In this document: positions 1 to 9,174 of the stretch, piece after piece
Layout: each line of letters opens with the position of its first letter
Position numbering within the stretch: the first letter of the stretch is position 1
Assembly: GCA_018702955.1 (NCBI GenBank)
Contig: JABJEK010000078.1
Location: 20,532 to 84,531, forward strand
Source of the DNA: Rhodospirillaceae bacterium
Lineage (GTDB): Bacteria > Pseudomonadota > Alphaproteobacteria > UBA6615
DNA: 64,000 nt
Direction of reading: 5' to 3'
Program-made: the position numbers and the translations under genes
The notes under the pieces: generated by a model
Seen by the model: the letters and a program-made list of their open reading frames with translations, nothing else
Database searches by the model: none
What the model was told of the DNA's origin: nothing

Positions 1-264
1 CCGATCACTAAGCAAGGGCACGTCGTCGGGCATTGATAGTGTGGAAGTTGCCTGTGTGCCGCCGCGCTGATCCACAAGCCGTTCGAGTGATGCCTGCATC
101 TGCTGGCGCAACACCTGTTCGCGCTCCTGAAGCTGCAGCAGCAAATCGATGCGGTCGTTCAGTCGCTTCTGCTCGGAGAGCAAGCGGTTGAGCTCTACCC
201 GTTGCAGTTCAACGACCGTTGCAAGTTCGCCGGGCGACAAATCCTCGATGACGCTGTCGCTCAT
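1..264 (-). CDS. Coiled-coil protein, 3' end beyond the window edge
   Basis: The reading frame starts at an ATG (264-262) and stays open to the left edge, giving the first 88 residues. The sequence is rich in Gln, Leu, Glu and Arg with heptad-like spacing (around residues 15-65), so a coiled coil is likely. No catalytic motif or membrane segment is visible in this part. It lies upstream of the hydrolase gene on the same strand, with a gap of 32 bases. I do not recognise the family, and the missing C-terminus prevents a better call. Confidence 0.6.
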   Translation of the reverse strand, partial: MSDSVIEDLSPGELATVVELQRVELNRLLSEQKRLNDRIDLLLQLQEREQVLRQQMQASLERLVDQRGGTQATSTLSMPDDVPLLSDR

Positions 265-296
265 ACTGGATTGAGCTCCCTGTGCTCGAAGGCCGG

Positions 297-1148
297 TCAA
301 ACCTTTCCGAAGGCGATAATCTCCTCGGCGAGGACGTCCGGCTGTTCTTCGTGGACATAATGCCCACACGCGTCGAGTCCCCGGCCCGTCAGCTTTGGCG
401 CCACGGGTTCCCACATTTTCAGCACATCGAACGGTCCACCCATGCCGCCGCTGTTGCCCCACACGCAGTGCACGGCCTCTTCAATCAGGGCATCGGGGTT
501 TTCCGCATCAAGCGCGGGGTTCTCGTCAAACATCGCCTTGTAATAGGCGAACCCGCCGCGCAACGCCCCGGGTTTGGAATAGGCGCGGACATATTCGTCG
601 ATCGCCTCGTCCATATGCTCGGCGTTGTGATATTTCGGCCGGAACATCGCTTGCAGGAACAATTTGATGTCATGCGCGACGAGCTGTTCGGGCATATCGG
701 GGACGGCATTGAAGAAGTAATGCCAGGCGCCGCGCGCATAGGCGGGCGTGAAATTCGCGAAAATCTGGTCGTGGGGCACGATATCGACGATGCAGAGCCG
801 GTCGAGCACGCCCGGCCGGTCGAGTGCATAACGCCGGGCCACCAGTCCGCCCCAGTCGGCACCCACGAGGTAGACGTTCTCCAGCCCAAGTGCCTCGCAC
901 AGGGCGTGGATGTCGTTCGCGACCGTGCGCATGTCGTAGCCGCCGGCTGGCTTGTCGGAATCGCCGAACCCCCGCAAATCCGGGGCGATGCAGCGGTAGT
1001 GCGGCGCCAGTAACGGCAGCATCTTGCGCCATGAATAGGAGGTTTGGGGCCAGCCGTGCAGCAAAACCATGGGTGGCCCCTCGCCGCAGGTCCGGTAATG
1101 CAGCGTCATGCCGTTCGCCTTTACGGTACCGCGCTCGATGTCCGACAT
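297..1148 (-). CDS. Alpha/beta-fold hydrolase, epoxide hydrolase / haloacetate dehalogenase family
   Basis: This is a 283-residue cytoplasmic hydrolase. The N-terminal half shows the oxyanion motif HGWPQ (31-35) and a DLRGFGDSDKP segment (57-67). The nucleophile elbow is GADWGG with Asp98, so the nucleophile is Asp rather than Ser, as in epoxide hydrolases and haloacid/haloalkane dehalogenases. Asp122 (VDIVP) and His263 (CGHYVHEEQP) fit the acid and base of the triad. The cap has the WHYFF segment typical of fluoroacetate-dehalogenase relatives. However, the arginines that bind the carboxylate of fluoroacetate next to the nucleophile are Trp99 and Leu102 here, so an epoxide or another ester/halide substrate is more likely. 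Length is normal for the family. Confidence 0.85.
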   Translation of the reverse strand: MSDIERGTVKANGMTLHYRTCGEGPPMVLLHGWPQTSYSWRKMLPLLAPHYRCIAPDLRGFGDSDKPAGGYDMRTVANDIHALCEALGLENVYLVGADWGGLVARRYALDRPGVLDRLCIVDIVPHDQIFANFTPAYARGAWHYFFNAVPDMPEQLVAHDIKLFLQAMFRPKYHNAEHMDEAIDEYVRAYSKPGALRGGFAYYKAMFDENPALDAENPDALIEEAVHCVWGNSGGMGGPFDVLKMWEPVAPKLTGRGLDACGHYVHEEQPDVLAEEIIAFGKV

Positions 1149-1252
1149 TTCCTGGCTCCTCGGCCGTTACCCCCCGTGGCGGGCAATGTGTGCAAGAACT
1201 CGTGATCCGACCCTGATGGACGGTTTTCGATTCTTGGAGTACGATTTCCATT

Positions 1253-2023
1253 ATGCCGGGACACAGACAAGTCGAAACCCTCTTTCGCCAGTTGGATCTC
1301 GTGCCGCGAGTTGGCGAGCGCCGAGAAAGCGAACTTTGCGTGATGTCGCTGGTCGCGCTTCTGGCCGGCGAACGACACACGGATCGTCCCGCCACCGCCT
1401 GCCCGGTGATCGCGTCCTACGCCATAAAGATCAACGATACGCTCGATTGCGACACCCGCCAGGGGCTCAAACTGCTGGCGACCCGCATCATGGGCACCAA
1501 TGACGGCCGGCACGCAGAGCGCGCCTGGCTTCTGGCGCGGGTCTGCGTCAACGAGGTCTTCGTTTACCTGATGGAAGACATCGGTGCGCCGGCAACGGTG
1601 ATTGCGGACCTGCCACGGATGCCGCTTGAGATAGATAGTTCGTTTGATTTCAAACAATTGTCGAGTGAACTTCAACTCGTTGGGCGGCATTACGGAATGG
1701 AACGGAGCCGGCTCGCGGACTTCCGTTATCTGCTGCGCGCGTGTAACCGTGGCAGCACGGAATTCGTCGCCAGTGCCGCCGCGGTCACGATCGTGGATTG
1801 CGCCCGACTTTCCGAAATTCCGCTTGAAGACAACCGGTACTGGGATATCGGCGTTGGTATGTTCGACCGTTTGTGTGATGTCGGGCTTAATGAACGTGTG
1901 CCGGGCCGGGTCATGGAAGAAAGTTTGATGACCATGGGGGCCCAGGCGCGCGCCGAGTTCGCCTTCAAGCCATTGCTGGTCTGGCTGGTAAATGGCCTGC
2001 GAAAGCTTCCGAAACCCGCCTGA
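1253..2023 (+). CDS. Hypothetical protein, 256 residues
   Basis: I do not recognise this protein. It starts at an ATG preceded by a GGAG box 13 bases upstream. Its amino-acid composition is balanced, with ordinary hydrophobic and acidic content, whereas the antisense frame over the same DNA is His/Arg/Gln-rich as expected of a shadow. No signal peptide, clear membrane helix or Cys/His metal site is visible. A Leu/Ala/Arg-rich helical character (residues 60-110 and 220-256) suggests an all-alpha cytosolic protein. It is divergent from the hydrolase gene and is followed 113 bases later by the DUF4126 gene. Confidence 0.65.
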   Translation: MPGHRQVETLFRQLDLVPRVGERRESELCVMSLVALLAGERHTDRPATACPVIASYAIKINDTLDCDTRQGLKLLATRIMGTNDGRHAERAWLLARVCVNEVFVYLMEDIGAPATVIADLPRMPLEIDSSFDFKQLSSELQLVGRHYGMERSRLADFRYLLRACNRGSTEFVASAAAVTIVDCARLSEIPLEDNRYWDIGVGMFDRLCDVGLNERVPGRVMEESLMTMGAQARAEFAFKPLLVWLVNGLRKLPKPA

Positions 2024-2136
2024 ATCAGGCATTTTGTGATTATGACGTTTGTGGGGCGCCGTCTGCGCTTCCATTGACACCTGCCCCGCACGCCCCAACG
2101 TGCAGGGAGCGGTATTCACGAATGCGGGAGTGATTC

Positions 2137-2835
2137 ATGGGTCCAGTAGAAACTATTGCGCTGACCATGGGGGTGGCCTGGGCCAGCGGGATCAATCTCT
2201 ACGCCGCGATCCTGACCCTTGGCCTGATGAACGCCACGGGAAATATGGATTTGCCGCCGGACCTTGAGGTCCTGTCCAACCCGCTGGTTATCGGAGCTGC
2301 CGGGATCATGTTCTTGGCGGAGTTCTTTGCAGACAAGGTTCCGGGCGTGGATTCGGGCTGGGACACCATACAAACATTCATCCGGATTCCGGCCGGCGCG
2401 ATCCTGGCGGCAGGCGCGGTCGGTGATGTCGGTGCCGGCGCAGAACTCGCAGCGGCGATTGCCGGCGGATCACTCGCGGGCGCTTCTCATTTCACGAAGG
2501 CCGGAGCCCGGCTTGCCATCAACACCTCGCCCGAGCCCGTGTCCAACTGGACCGCCTCGATCCTCGAGGATATTGCGGTGATCGCGGGCCTCTGGGCCGC
2601 GCTCAATCATCCGATTGTATTCCTGATCCTGCTCGGCCTGTTCATCCTGTTGATGATCTGGCTGTTGCCGAAGATTTTCCGGGCCATCCGGGCGGTCTAT
2701 CGCAAGCTCCGGTCCATGTTCGGCGGCGCCCCTCCCGAATCCGTAGCCGCAACGGGAGCCCCGGCCAGCGGGACCGACGTGACGGCCGACGAGGGCTTTT
2801 CGTTAAGCTTGAAAGATGATCAGGCCAAGGACTAG
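2137..2835 (+). CDS. DUF4126-family membrane protein
   Basis: This 232-residue integral membrane protein is recognisable as DUF4126. It begins with a hydrophobic segment containing the ASGIN motif, then shows the conserved block around ADKVPGVDSGWDTIQTFIRI (residues 67-88) and glycine/alanine-rich helices after it. A further strong transmembrane segment lies near residues 150-180, followed by a basic cytoplasmic stretch and a low-complexity tail. The biochemical role of the family is not known to me. The stop codon TAG lies inside the palindrome CTAG at 2832-2835, which also supplies the stop of the convergent gene. Confidence 0.8.
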   Translation: MGPVETIALTMGVAWASGINLYAAILTLGLMNATGNMDLPPDLEVLSNPLVIGAAGIMFLAEFFADKVPGVDSGWDTIQTFIRIPAGAILAAGAVGDVGAGAELAAAIAGGSLAGASHFTKAGARLAINTSPEPVSNWTASILEDIAVIAGLWAALNHPIVFLILLGLFILLMIWLLPKIFRAIRAVYRKLRSMFGGAPPESVAATGAPASGTDVTADEGFSLSLKDDQAKD

Positions 2836-3494
2836 CCGGCCAGCAGTTCGCGCATTTTCGCAACCGCGGCACCCGGTGAGTTCAAAACCGGGATATTCGT
2901 GACGGCAGCGACCGCCGGTACGGCGCGGGCCAGCGTAAACTGGGCCAAAACAATTACATCTGCGCCGCGTATTTCAGCGGCGGTCTCCGCAACCAGACGA
3001 TCATGGGTATCGCCGTCGCCGGCCGCCATCGCGTCAAAGGCCCCGTCGACCATATAAGGGGTCAGGGTGATGTCGCGCCCGGCCGCGCGGGCCATCTCTT
3101 CGATCTCGGCCGATATCGACGTGATGGTTGGCCCGACCGTCGCCAGGACAGCGATGTGGTCGCCGGTCTTCAAGGCTGCTTCGATCATCGCGTCATTCGG
3201 CTTGAGCATTGGGATTTCGAACGCCTCGATGCAGGCATCAATGCATTCACGGAAGGCGGAGCAGGAATACAGGATGCCGTCGGCGCTCCGGCCGACCGCA
3301 TATTCGGACAACCGATGAAATGCGTCATACATCTCTGGCACCACGCCGCCGGTCTCGCGGACCCATTCGAACAGCCCGTCTTCGAGGAGGTTGCTGATCC
3401 GTGCTTCGGGCCAGTCGCGCTCGAAGGCCGTCACGGCGGCGTTCATTGCGTCCTTGTGGACGTGAAACAGGACGATATTGGGGGATCGGGACAT
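2832..3494 (-). CDS. Asp/Glu racemase (hydantoin racemase)-like protein
   Basis: This 220-residue protein has the two-lobed aspartate/glutamate racemase superfamily pattern. The first catalytic-cysteine region is SCSAF with Cys78, followed by VLATVGPT (116-123). The region where the second cysteine is expected reads VLAQFTLA, with Gln185 at about the catalytic position. The usual two-cysteine racemase mechanism may therefore not operate; a decarboxylase, isomerase or binding role is possible. I start it at the ATG at 3494; an in-frame GTG 12 bases upstream is the alternative. It ends in a four-base stop overlap with the convergent DUF4126 gene. Confidence 0.75.
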   Translation of the reverse strand: MSRSPNIVLFHVHKDAMNAAVTAFERDWPEARISNLLEDGLFEWVRETGGVVPEMYDAFHRLSEYAVGRSADGILYSCSAFRECIDACIEAFEIPMLKPNDAMIEAALKTGDHIAVLATVGPTITSISAEIEEMARAAGRDITLTPYMVDGAFDAMAAGDGDTHDRLVAETAAEIRGADVIVLAQFTLARAVPAVAAVTNIPVLNSPGAAVAKMRELLAG

Positions 3495-3572
3495 GCGCGG
3501 CCTCACCTGCGGTTCAGCAAGGAGACTTCCGACAGAAGCATGGGGGAGTCAATCTTTCAGGCGGAAGTCCGG

Positions 3573-4241
3573 TCACCCGGCGTCGTGAACCAGTTGCAGA
3601 TTCCGTATCGGACGCGCCGGGATGCCGACGACCGTATGCCGCTCGGGGACATCGGATGTCACAACAGCACCCGCGCCGACAGTCGCGCCGGCACCAACAT
3701 GAATCCCGGGCAAGAGTGTTGCATGGGCCCCGAGTAATGCTCGGGCGCCTAGAACAGATTCACCCGTCATGCAGGCTCCCGGCGCCACATGGGCACCCTC
3801 GTCCACGCGCGCGCCATGTTCGACCACGGACGCTGTGTTGATCACGGCGGCACGCCCGATCACGGCCTCGGCGTTGACGGTCGCGTTGGGCATGACCAGT
3901 GCACCGGGGGCCATGACGGCGCTCGGTGAGACCACGGCTGACGGGTCGACCAGCACCGCGAGCGGTATGTCGTTGCGCCGGGCATCGTCGGCGAGTGCGA
4001 GCCGCCGCGTGTTGTCGCCGATGGCAATAAACAATGCCGTGTCGCGCGGCCAGTTCGCGAATAAATCGATTTCACGCACCCCCAACAGCGCCACACCCAG
4101 AATGTCGGGAACGCCGTCGAATGCCGGGTCGCAAAAGCCGGTCACGGGCCAGCCGGCACGTCGTGCCACATCGGCGCAGACGCGGCCGTGGCCGCCCGCA
4201 CCGGCGATGATGAGTGATGGTTCAGACGTGTTTTCGGGCAT
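3573..4241 (-). CDS. NeuD/PglD-family sugar O- or N-acetyltransferase
   Basis: This 222-residue acetyltransferase transfers an acetyl group from acetyl-CoA to a sugar or amino-sugar. The N-terminal Rossmann-like subdomain carries the family signature GAGGHGR (14-20). The C-terminal half is a left-handed beta-helix of hexapeptide repeats (about 98-205). The conserved SVVEH motif holds His142, the catalytic base in PglD. The product ends in VVGIPARPI, the typical exit of this family. An upstream in-frame start is possible, but the ATG at 4241 sits just before the Rossmann fold and is preferred. No polysaccharide cluster surrounds it, so the acceptor is unknown. Confidence 0.85.
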   Translation of the reverse strand: MPENTSEPSLIIAGAGGHGRVCADVARRAGWPVTGFCDPAFDGVPDILGVALLGVREIDLFANWPRDTALFIAIGDNTRRLALADDARRNDIPLAVLVDPSAVVSPSAVMAPGALVMPNATVNAEAVIGRAAVINTASVVEHGARVDEGAHVAPGACMTGESVLGARALLGAHATLLPGIHVGAGATVGAGAVVTSDVPERHTVVGIPARPIRNLQLVHDAG

Positions 4242-4319
4242 TGCGGGAGTATCGCCGGACGGGGTTAGGAATTGGTTAACCCTGTCGTCGCGACACCGGC
4301 TTTCGGGGTCGAATATGCT

Positions 4320-4739
4320 ATGAGAGTAGCCATGCACGCGATGATAGCGATCTCGGTTCTGATAACTGCCCGCCTGGTGGCCACCGCCACCGCGGATCCG
4401 GCAATTTCAGATGCGTCGGGACAATGGTTTTGCCAGCCCGATGATCCCGATCAACCGCAGATCCAGATTGATTTCACAGAGGATGCCTATCGCCGCTGCG
4501 ATCAGCATATCTGCTCGATCTATGACCTCTCACCCGTCGAGCAAGCGGGTGACCATGTTCGGATCACATTTGGTGGCGTCGGGGTGATGGAAGCGAGCCC
4601 GGACGGCGCGCGCTATGTCGAGACGGTCAAGGTTGGCGGCACCCGCATCATCAATCAGGGTTCTTGTACGTTTCGCAGCCTCGATGATTTGCACCTCGAA
4701 AACACGCAAGCCGCAACGCCGGGGCGTGCAACACTGTGA
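4320..4739 (+). CDS. Small secreted hypothetical protein
   Basis: This is a protein of about 139 residues with a probable Sec signal peptide: a hydrophobic core of Ala, Ile, Val and Leu ending near TATADPA. The mature part has four cysteines (in WFCQ, YRRCDQHIC and GSCTF), suggesting disulphides in the periplasm. I do not recognise the family. The ATG at 4320 and the ATG at 4332 are both plausible starts. The stop overlaps the GTG start of the VanZ-like gene in the tetranucleotide GTGA, so the two are probably co-translated. Confidence 0.65.
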   Translation: MRVAMHAMIAISVLITARLVATATADPAISDASGQWFCQPDDPDQPQIQIDFTEDAYRRCDQHICSIYDLSPVEQAGDHVRITFGGVGVMEASPDGARYVETVKVGGTRIINQGSCTFRSLDDLHLENTQAATPGRATL

Positions 4740-5113
4740 TTCGACTGCCCCACCGGGTGTTTGTCCTGGCATATATCGCGGCCATTCTGGCTGTGACGGT
4801 ATTGTCGCTAATCCCTCAACCTCAGCTTGATGCGCCCGAAGGCACCGACAAGGCCCTGCATCTGTTGGCTTACGGCGTCATCGCAGGATGTGGCGGGTTG
4901 GGCTTCGCCACCTGGAAACGGCGTATTTTCGCTGGCGCCGTGGCGATCGGGATTGGAATTTTTCTGGAGTTCGCGCAAGACGCATGGGCGGGGCGAAACG
5001 GCAGCGCCGCCGACGCATTGTCAAACACGGCGGGCGTCATGCTCGGATTGATCGCGGCATATGCCGTGCTGAAGTTCTGGCAACGCCTCTACCCATCCGA
5101 AAACACCGGTTAA
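4736..5113 (+). CDS. VanZ-like membrane protein
   Basis: This 125-residue protein has four predicted transmembrane helices. It carries the VanZ-like signature: SLIPQP after helix 1, then DKALHLLAYG (residues 34-43), then FLEFAQ and DALSNTAGVMLG in the last half. The family is named for a teicoplanin-resistance accessory protein, but most members are of unknown function. The start is GTG, overlapping the upstream stop by four bases. The stop TAA is shared within TTAA with the convergent MFS gene. Confidence 0.8.
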   Translation: MIRLPHRVFVLAYIAAILAVTVLSLIPQPQLDAPEGTDKALHLLAYGVIAGCGGLGFATWKRRIFAGAVAIGIGIFLEFAQDAWAGRNGSAADALSNTAGVMLGLIAAYAVLKFWQRLYPSENTG

Positions 5114-6369
5114 CCCGTTTCCTGGGCACCCGAATCCCGTGAAGGCGGCACGTCACCAACGCGCCAATAAAACAGGACCGCCGTGAACAGGAGCGCTGCC
5201 AGGATTGCAAAGGTCCAGCGGTAGGCTTCGACCGGCGTGCGCCCCAATGCGTCAGCCGGGAACGCATCGATGAAGAGGCCCGTCCCCACCTGGACGAGGA
5301 ACACGCCGCCCCAGATGAACAGATTTATCGCCGTTACCAGGCGGCCGACATAACGATCGGGAAACAATGAGCGGGCATGGGCAAAGATCGGCGATGACAG
5401 CCCCGAACACAGGCCCAGCGCCACCATAACGCCCACGGCAAACGCCAGCGAACTACCGTCCGCCACAGCCAGCAGGGCAAACCAGATCGCCATGAAGGTT
5501 GCGCCGACGGCAACGATCATGCGGCGTGTGTCGAAGATCCGGTCGAGGGGGCCAATCGCAACCGCGCTGATCAACCAGGCGAGGGAAATCATGAAAATGA
5601 TGTTGCCGCGCGCAATCAGGTCGGAGCCGAAGACGTCGTTGAGATACGGCCCGACCCACAGCGCCCGGAAGGTCAGGAAGGAACCGACCGTGATGCCGCC
5701 GATGCAGCCGATGGCGTAGAGCTTCGGCTCCCGAAACACGATTGCCAGGCCACGAACGACCTGTATCAGGCTTTCGCTGGGGCCCGGCGGTGCCGGGCTG
5801 TCGGGCGGACGGTCCCGAACGGTCACGAGAATGACGCCGATCAGTGCGATGGCGAACACGCTGACGGCGGTCAACGTATCACGCCATCCGAAAGCTTCCG
5901 TCGCAGCCGCAAAGGGTGATGCCGACAAAAGCATCCCGGTGCCACCGACGCCGACGGTCAGCGCTGTCGCGGTCGCGAGCCTGTCCCGGCGGACCCAACG
6001 CGAAAGGAGGACGATCGCCCCCATGAACACCGGCGCAATGCCCCAACCGGTGACGAGAAGCCAGGCCGTGAGGCCAATGGTCGTCGTCGCAAGCGAGAAA
6101 CCAAGCACGCCTGACGCCGTAATGAACAGAAACGTCGCCACGGTAATTCGCGGCCCGAACCGGTCCAGCAGTACGCCTGCCGGCAATTGCATGATGGCGG
6201 ACCCGAAGAACAGGGCAGACGGTAACGCGCTGAGCTGGCCTGCGGTCAGCTCAAGTTCCATCCGAAGATCGGGCGCAATCACCGCCGGGATCGAGCGCAG
6301 AAACTGGCTCAGAATAAATGCGAGGCCGAGCCCCGGCGCCATCGCGAGTATGTAACGGGTTCGAGACAT
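5110..6369 (-). CDS. MFS transporter
   Basis: This 419-residue protein has 12 hydrophobic segments and the major facilitator pattern. Motif A-like GVLLDRFGPR lies between helices 2 and 3 (about residues 65-74). A charged central loop rich in Pro and Asp (around 197-210) divides the two six-helix halves. It would move a small solute across the inner membrane by proton coupling; the substrate cannot be read from the sequence. The gene stands alone, with a convergent VanZ-like gene at its 3' end. Confidence 0.85.
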   Translation of the reverse strand: MSRTRYILAMAPGLGLAFILSQFLRSIPAVIAPDLRMELELTAGQLSALPSALFFGSAIMQLPAGVLLDRFGPRITVATFLFITASGVLGFSLATTTIGLTAWLLVTGWGIAPVFMGAIVLLSRWVRRDRLATATALTVGVGGTGMLLSASPFAAATEAFGWRDTLTAVSVFAIALIGVILVTVRDRPPDSPAPPGPSESLIQVVRGLAIVFREPKLYAIGCIGGITVGSFLTFRALWVGPYLNDVFGSDLIARGNIIFMISLAWLISAVAIGPLDRIFDTRRMIVAVGATFMAIWFALLAVADGSSLAFAVGVMVALGLCSGLSSPIFAHARSLFPDRYVGRLVTAINLFIWGGVFLVQVGTGLFIDAFPADALGRTPVEAYRWTFAILAALLFTAVLFYWRVGDVPPSRDSGAQETG

Positions 6370-6431
6370 GTGCAGTTTGGTTACAGGAAAAGACGGGACG
6401 AATAAAACCTGTGTTCGAAGTTTGGCGAACG

Positions 6432-6461
6432 AAAAAGGGCGCCCACGGATCGGGACGCCCT
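6432..6461 (-). terminator. Rho-independent terminator
   Basis: On the minus strand a hairpin AGGGCG...CGCCCT, extended by GGG/CCC with one bulged base, is followed by five T residues and a CG. It lies 28 bases beyond the small lysine-rich gene and would end the helicase transcript. On the plus strand the same hairpin is followed by a weaker T-rich stretch, so it may act in both directions. Confidence 0.75.
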
Positions 6462-6488
6462 CTTGTTTTCGTGCTGAACGCCCTGACG

Positions 6489-6677
6489 TTACTCGGTCGG
6501 CTTATCCTGCTGCGGTTCGGTCTGGACCCCGTCGGGCGCATCGGCACCCGAGTCCAGTCCGTCCTCGTCGCCGCCCTGGCGGGCTGCGCGCTTGGCCTCA
6601 GCCTTCGCCGCCTTCTTCTCCTTCTTCTGGAGTTCGCGTTGGCGTTTTTCAAAGCTGTAGTTTGTCTTGCGTGCCAT
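6489..6677 (-). CDS. Small lysine-rich protein of the MARKTNYSFEKRQRE type
   Basis: This 62-residue protein begins MARKTNYSFEKRQRELQKK. That start is found in a small conserved proteobacterial family of unknown function. The first half is a highly charged helix of Lys, Ala and Arg; the C-terminal half is acidic and probably disordered. It has no membrane segment. It follows the DEAD-box helicase by 54 bases on the same strand and shares its terminator. A role in RNA or ribosome binding is only inferred from its basic helix and its neighbour. Confidence 0.75.
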   Translation of the reverse strand: MARKTNYSFEKRQRELQKKEKKAAKAEAKRAARQGGDEDGLDSGADAPDGVQTEPQQDKPTE

Positions 6678-6731
6678 GCTTACCTCACATCTGGGCCTGA
6701 AAATAAATGCCCGTTGGCCAATTCGTTACGG

Positions 6732-7997
<1,266 letters not shown>

Positions 7998-8298
7998 TTA
8001 AAGTCCTTAATCGCCACAGGCCCGGTCGATTGATCGACTCGGTTTCGCCTTGGCGTTCTGCCGCTTCCGGGCGCGGCCGGATCGGCTCTATTTCTTGATT
8101 GTTATTCTCAAGATACGCGCCAGTTTGATACGGCGCTTCGCGCAATCGCGAGACAACTGATGGGGGCTATGTGGGCGCGCGCCGGTGATTTGTCAAGGAA
8201 ATCAGAAATTTGCAGGTTACCCAATGCTTAAACTTCGATGCTTCTCCGGTATATTCGCGGGGCGGACATGGCCGCTGGAAATGATTTGAAGGACAGGA
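7998..8298. other. Intergenic region between divergent genes
   Basis: These 301 bases separate the divergent helicase and dehydrogenase starts and should contain both promoters. I see no open reading frame with a convincing start, no RNA gene and no strong hairpin with a T run. A weak inverted repeat (TCTTGA/TCAAGA, 9-base loop) lies around 8092-8116. A purine-rich ribosome-binding site (AGGACAGGA) lies directly before the dehydrogenase start. Confidence 0.5.
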
Positions 8299-9174
8299 AT
8301 GATGGGTGAAAAACTGGGCATGATCGGGTTGGGCAAGATGGGCCTGGCGTTGGCGCGAGAGATGATGGCTGACGGCCATGCGGTGTCAGGTTACGACATC
8401 GACCCGGCACGGATGGATATGCTGGCCGCCGCTGGCGGCACGCCCTGTTCCAACGCGCGTGAGGTCGCGGAAGCCAGCGACATCACCTTCTCCATCCTGC
8501 TGAAGCCCGAGCATATCGAGGAAAACCTGTTCGGCCCCGACGGCATCGACAAGGCGGGCAAGACCGGTCTCATCCATGTGGAGATGAGCACCATGCCGCC
8601 ATCCTACTGCCAGGAACTCTGTGCGAAACTCGCCGGCCTGGGGATCGACATGCTGGACGCGCCAATCTCCGGCTCCCACCCCCAGGTCGACGATCGCTCC
8701 ATTACGTTCATGGTCGGCGGCAGCGACGCGGCGTTCACCCGTGTCGGACCCATCCTGGCAAGTCTGTCCGCTGACGCGACCCACACCGGCGCATCGGGGA
8801 CCGGCGCGGTAATGAAGGTCGTCACCAACCTGTTCGTGAATGCGAGCACCGCGCTGCTGGCGGAAGTCATCATCACCGGTGAGCGCGCGGGACTGTCCCA
8901 CGAGGCCATGGCGCACTGCCTGCCCAAGGGATCGGTACAGGGCAAGATGCTCGATATGTCGATCGGTCCCCTCACCCAGCGTGATTTCACGGCGCGCGGC
9001 GCGGTCGAGATTTTCGTCAAGGATATGGGCATCGCCATCGACCTGGCGAAGGATAACGGGATCAATCTCGCCGTCGTGCCCGCCGCACGCGCCATGTTCC
9101 AGCGGGCCGCCGATGCCGGATGGGCGAAGGACGACGCAACGCGGGTTATCGAAGTCTATGAAGGCAAGGCGTGA
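8299..9174 (+). CDS. NAD(P)-dependent beta-hydroxyacid dehydrogenase (HIBADH / tartronate semialdehyde reductase family)
   Basis: This 291-residue reductase has the N-terminal dinucleotide site GLGKMG (10-15). It also has the substrate motif DAPISG (120-125) and the catalytic lysine Lys173 in the GTGAVMKVVTN segment, with Asn177. These are the hallmarks of 3-hydroxyisobutyrate dehydrogenase, tartronate semialdehyde reductase and glyoxylate/succinic semialdehyde reductases. It would interconvert a 3-hydroxy acid and a semialdehyde. It is the first gene of a three-gene operon; its stop overlaps the next start by four bases. The pairing with a kinase and an enolase-like gene makes tartronate semialdehyde or a homologue an attractive substrate, but this is inference. 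Confidence 0.88.
   Translation: MMGEKLGMIGLGKMGLALAREMMADGHAVSGYDIDPARMDMLAAAGGTPCSNAREVAEASDITFSILLKPEHIEENLFGPDGIDKAGKTGLIHVEMSTMPPSYCQELCAKLAGLGIDMLDAPISGSHPQVDDRSITFMVGGSDAAFTRVGPILASLSADATHTGASGTGAVMKVVTNLFVNASTALLAEVIITGERAGLSHEAMAHCLPKGSVQGKMLDMSIGPLTQRDFTARGAVEIFVKDMGIAIDLAKDNGINLAVVPAARAMFQRAADAGWAKDDATRVIEVYEGKA

Noticed and set aside
1121..2119. Long minus-strand frame opposite the 256-residue hypothetical gene
   Set aside because: It is His/Arg/Gln-rich, spans past both ends of the plus-strand gene and into the neighbouring gene starts, and looks like a reverse-strand shadow in GC-rich DNA.
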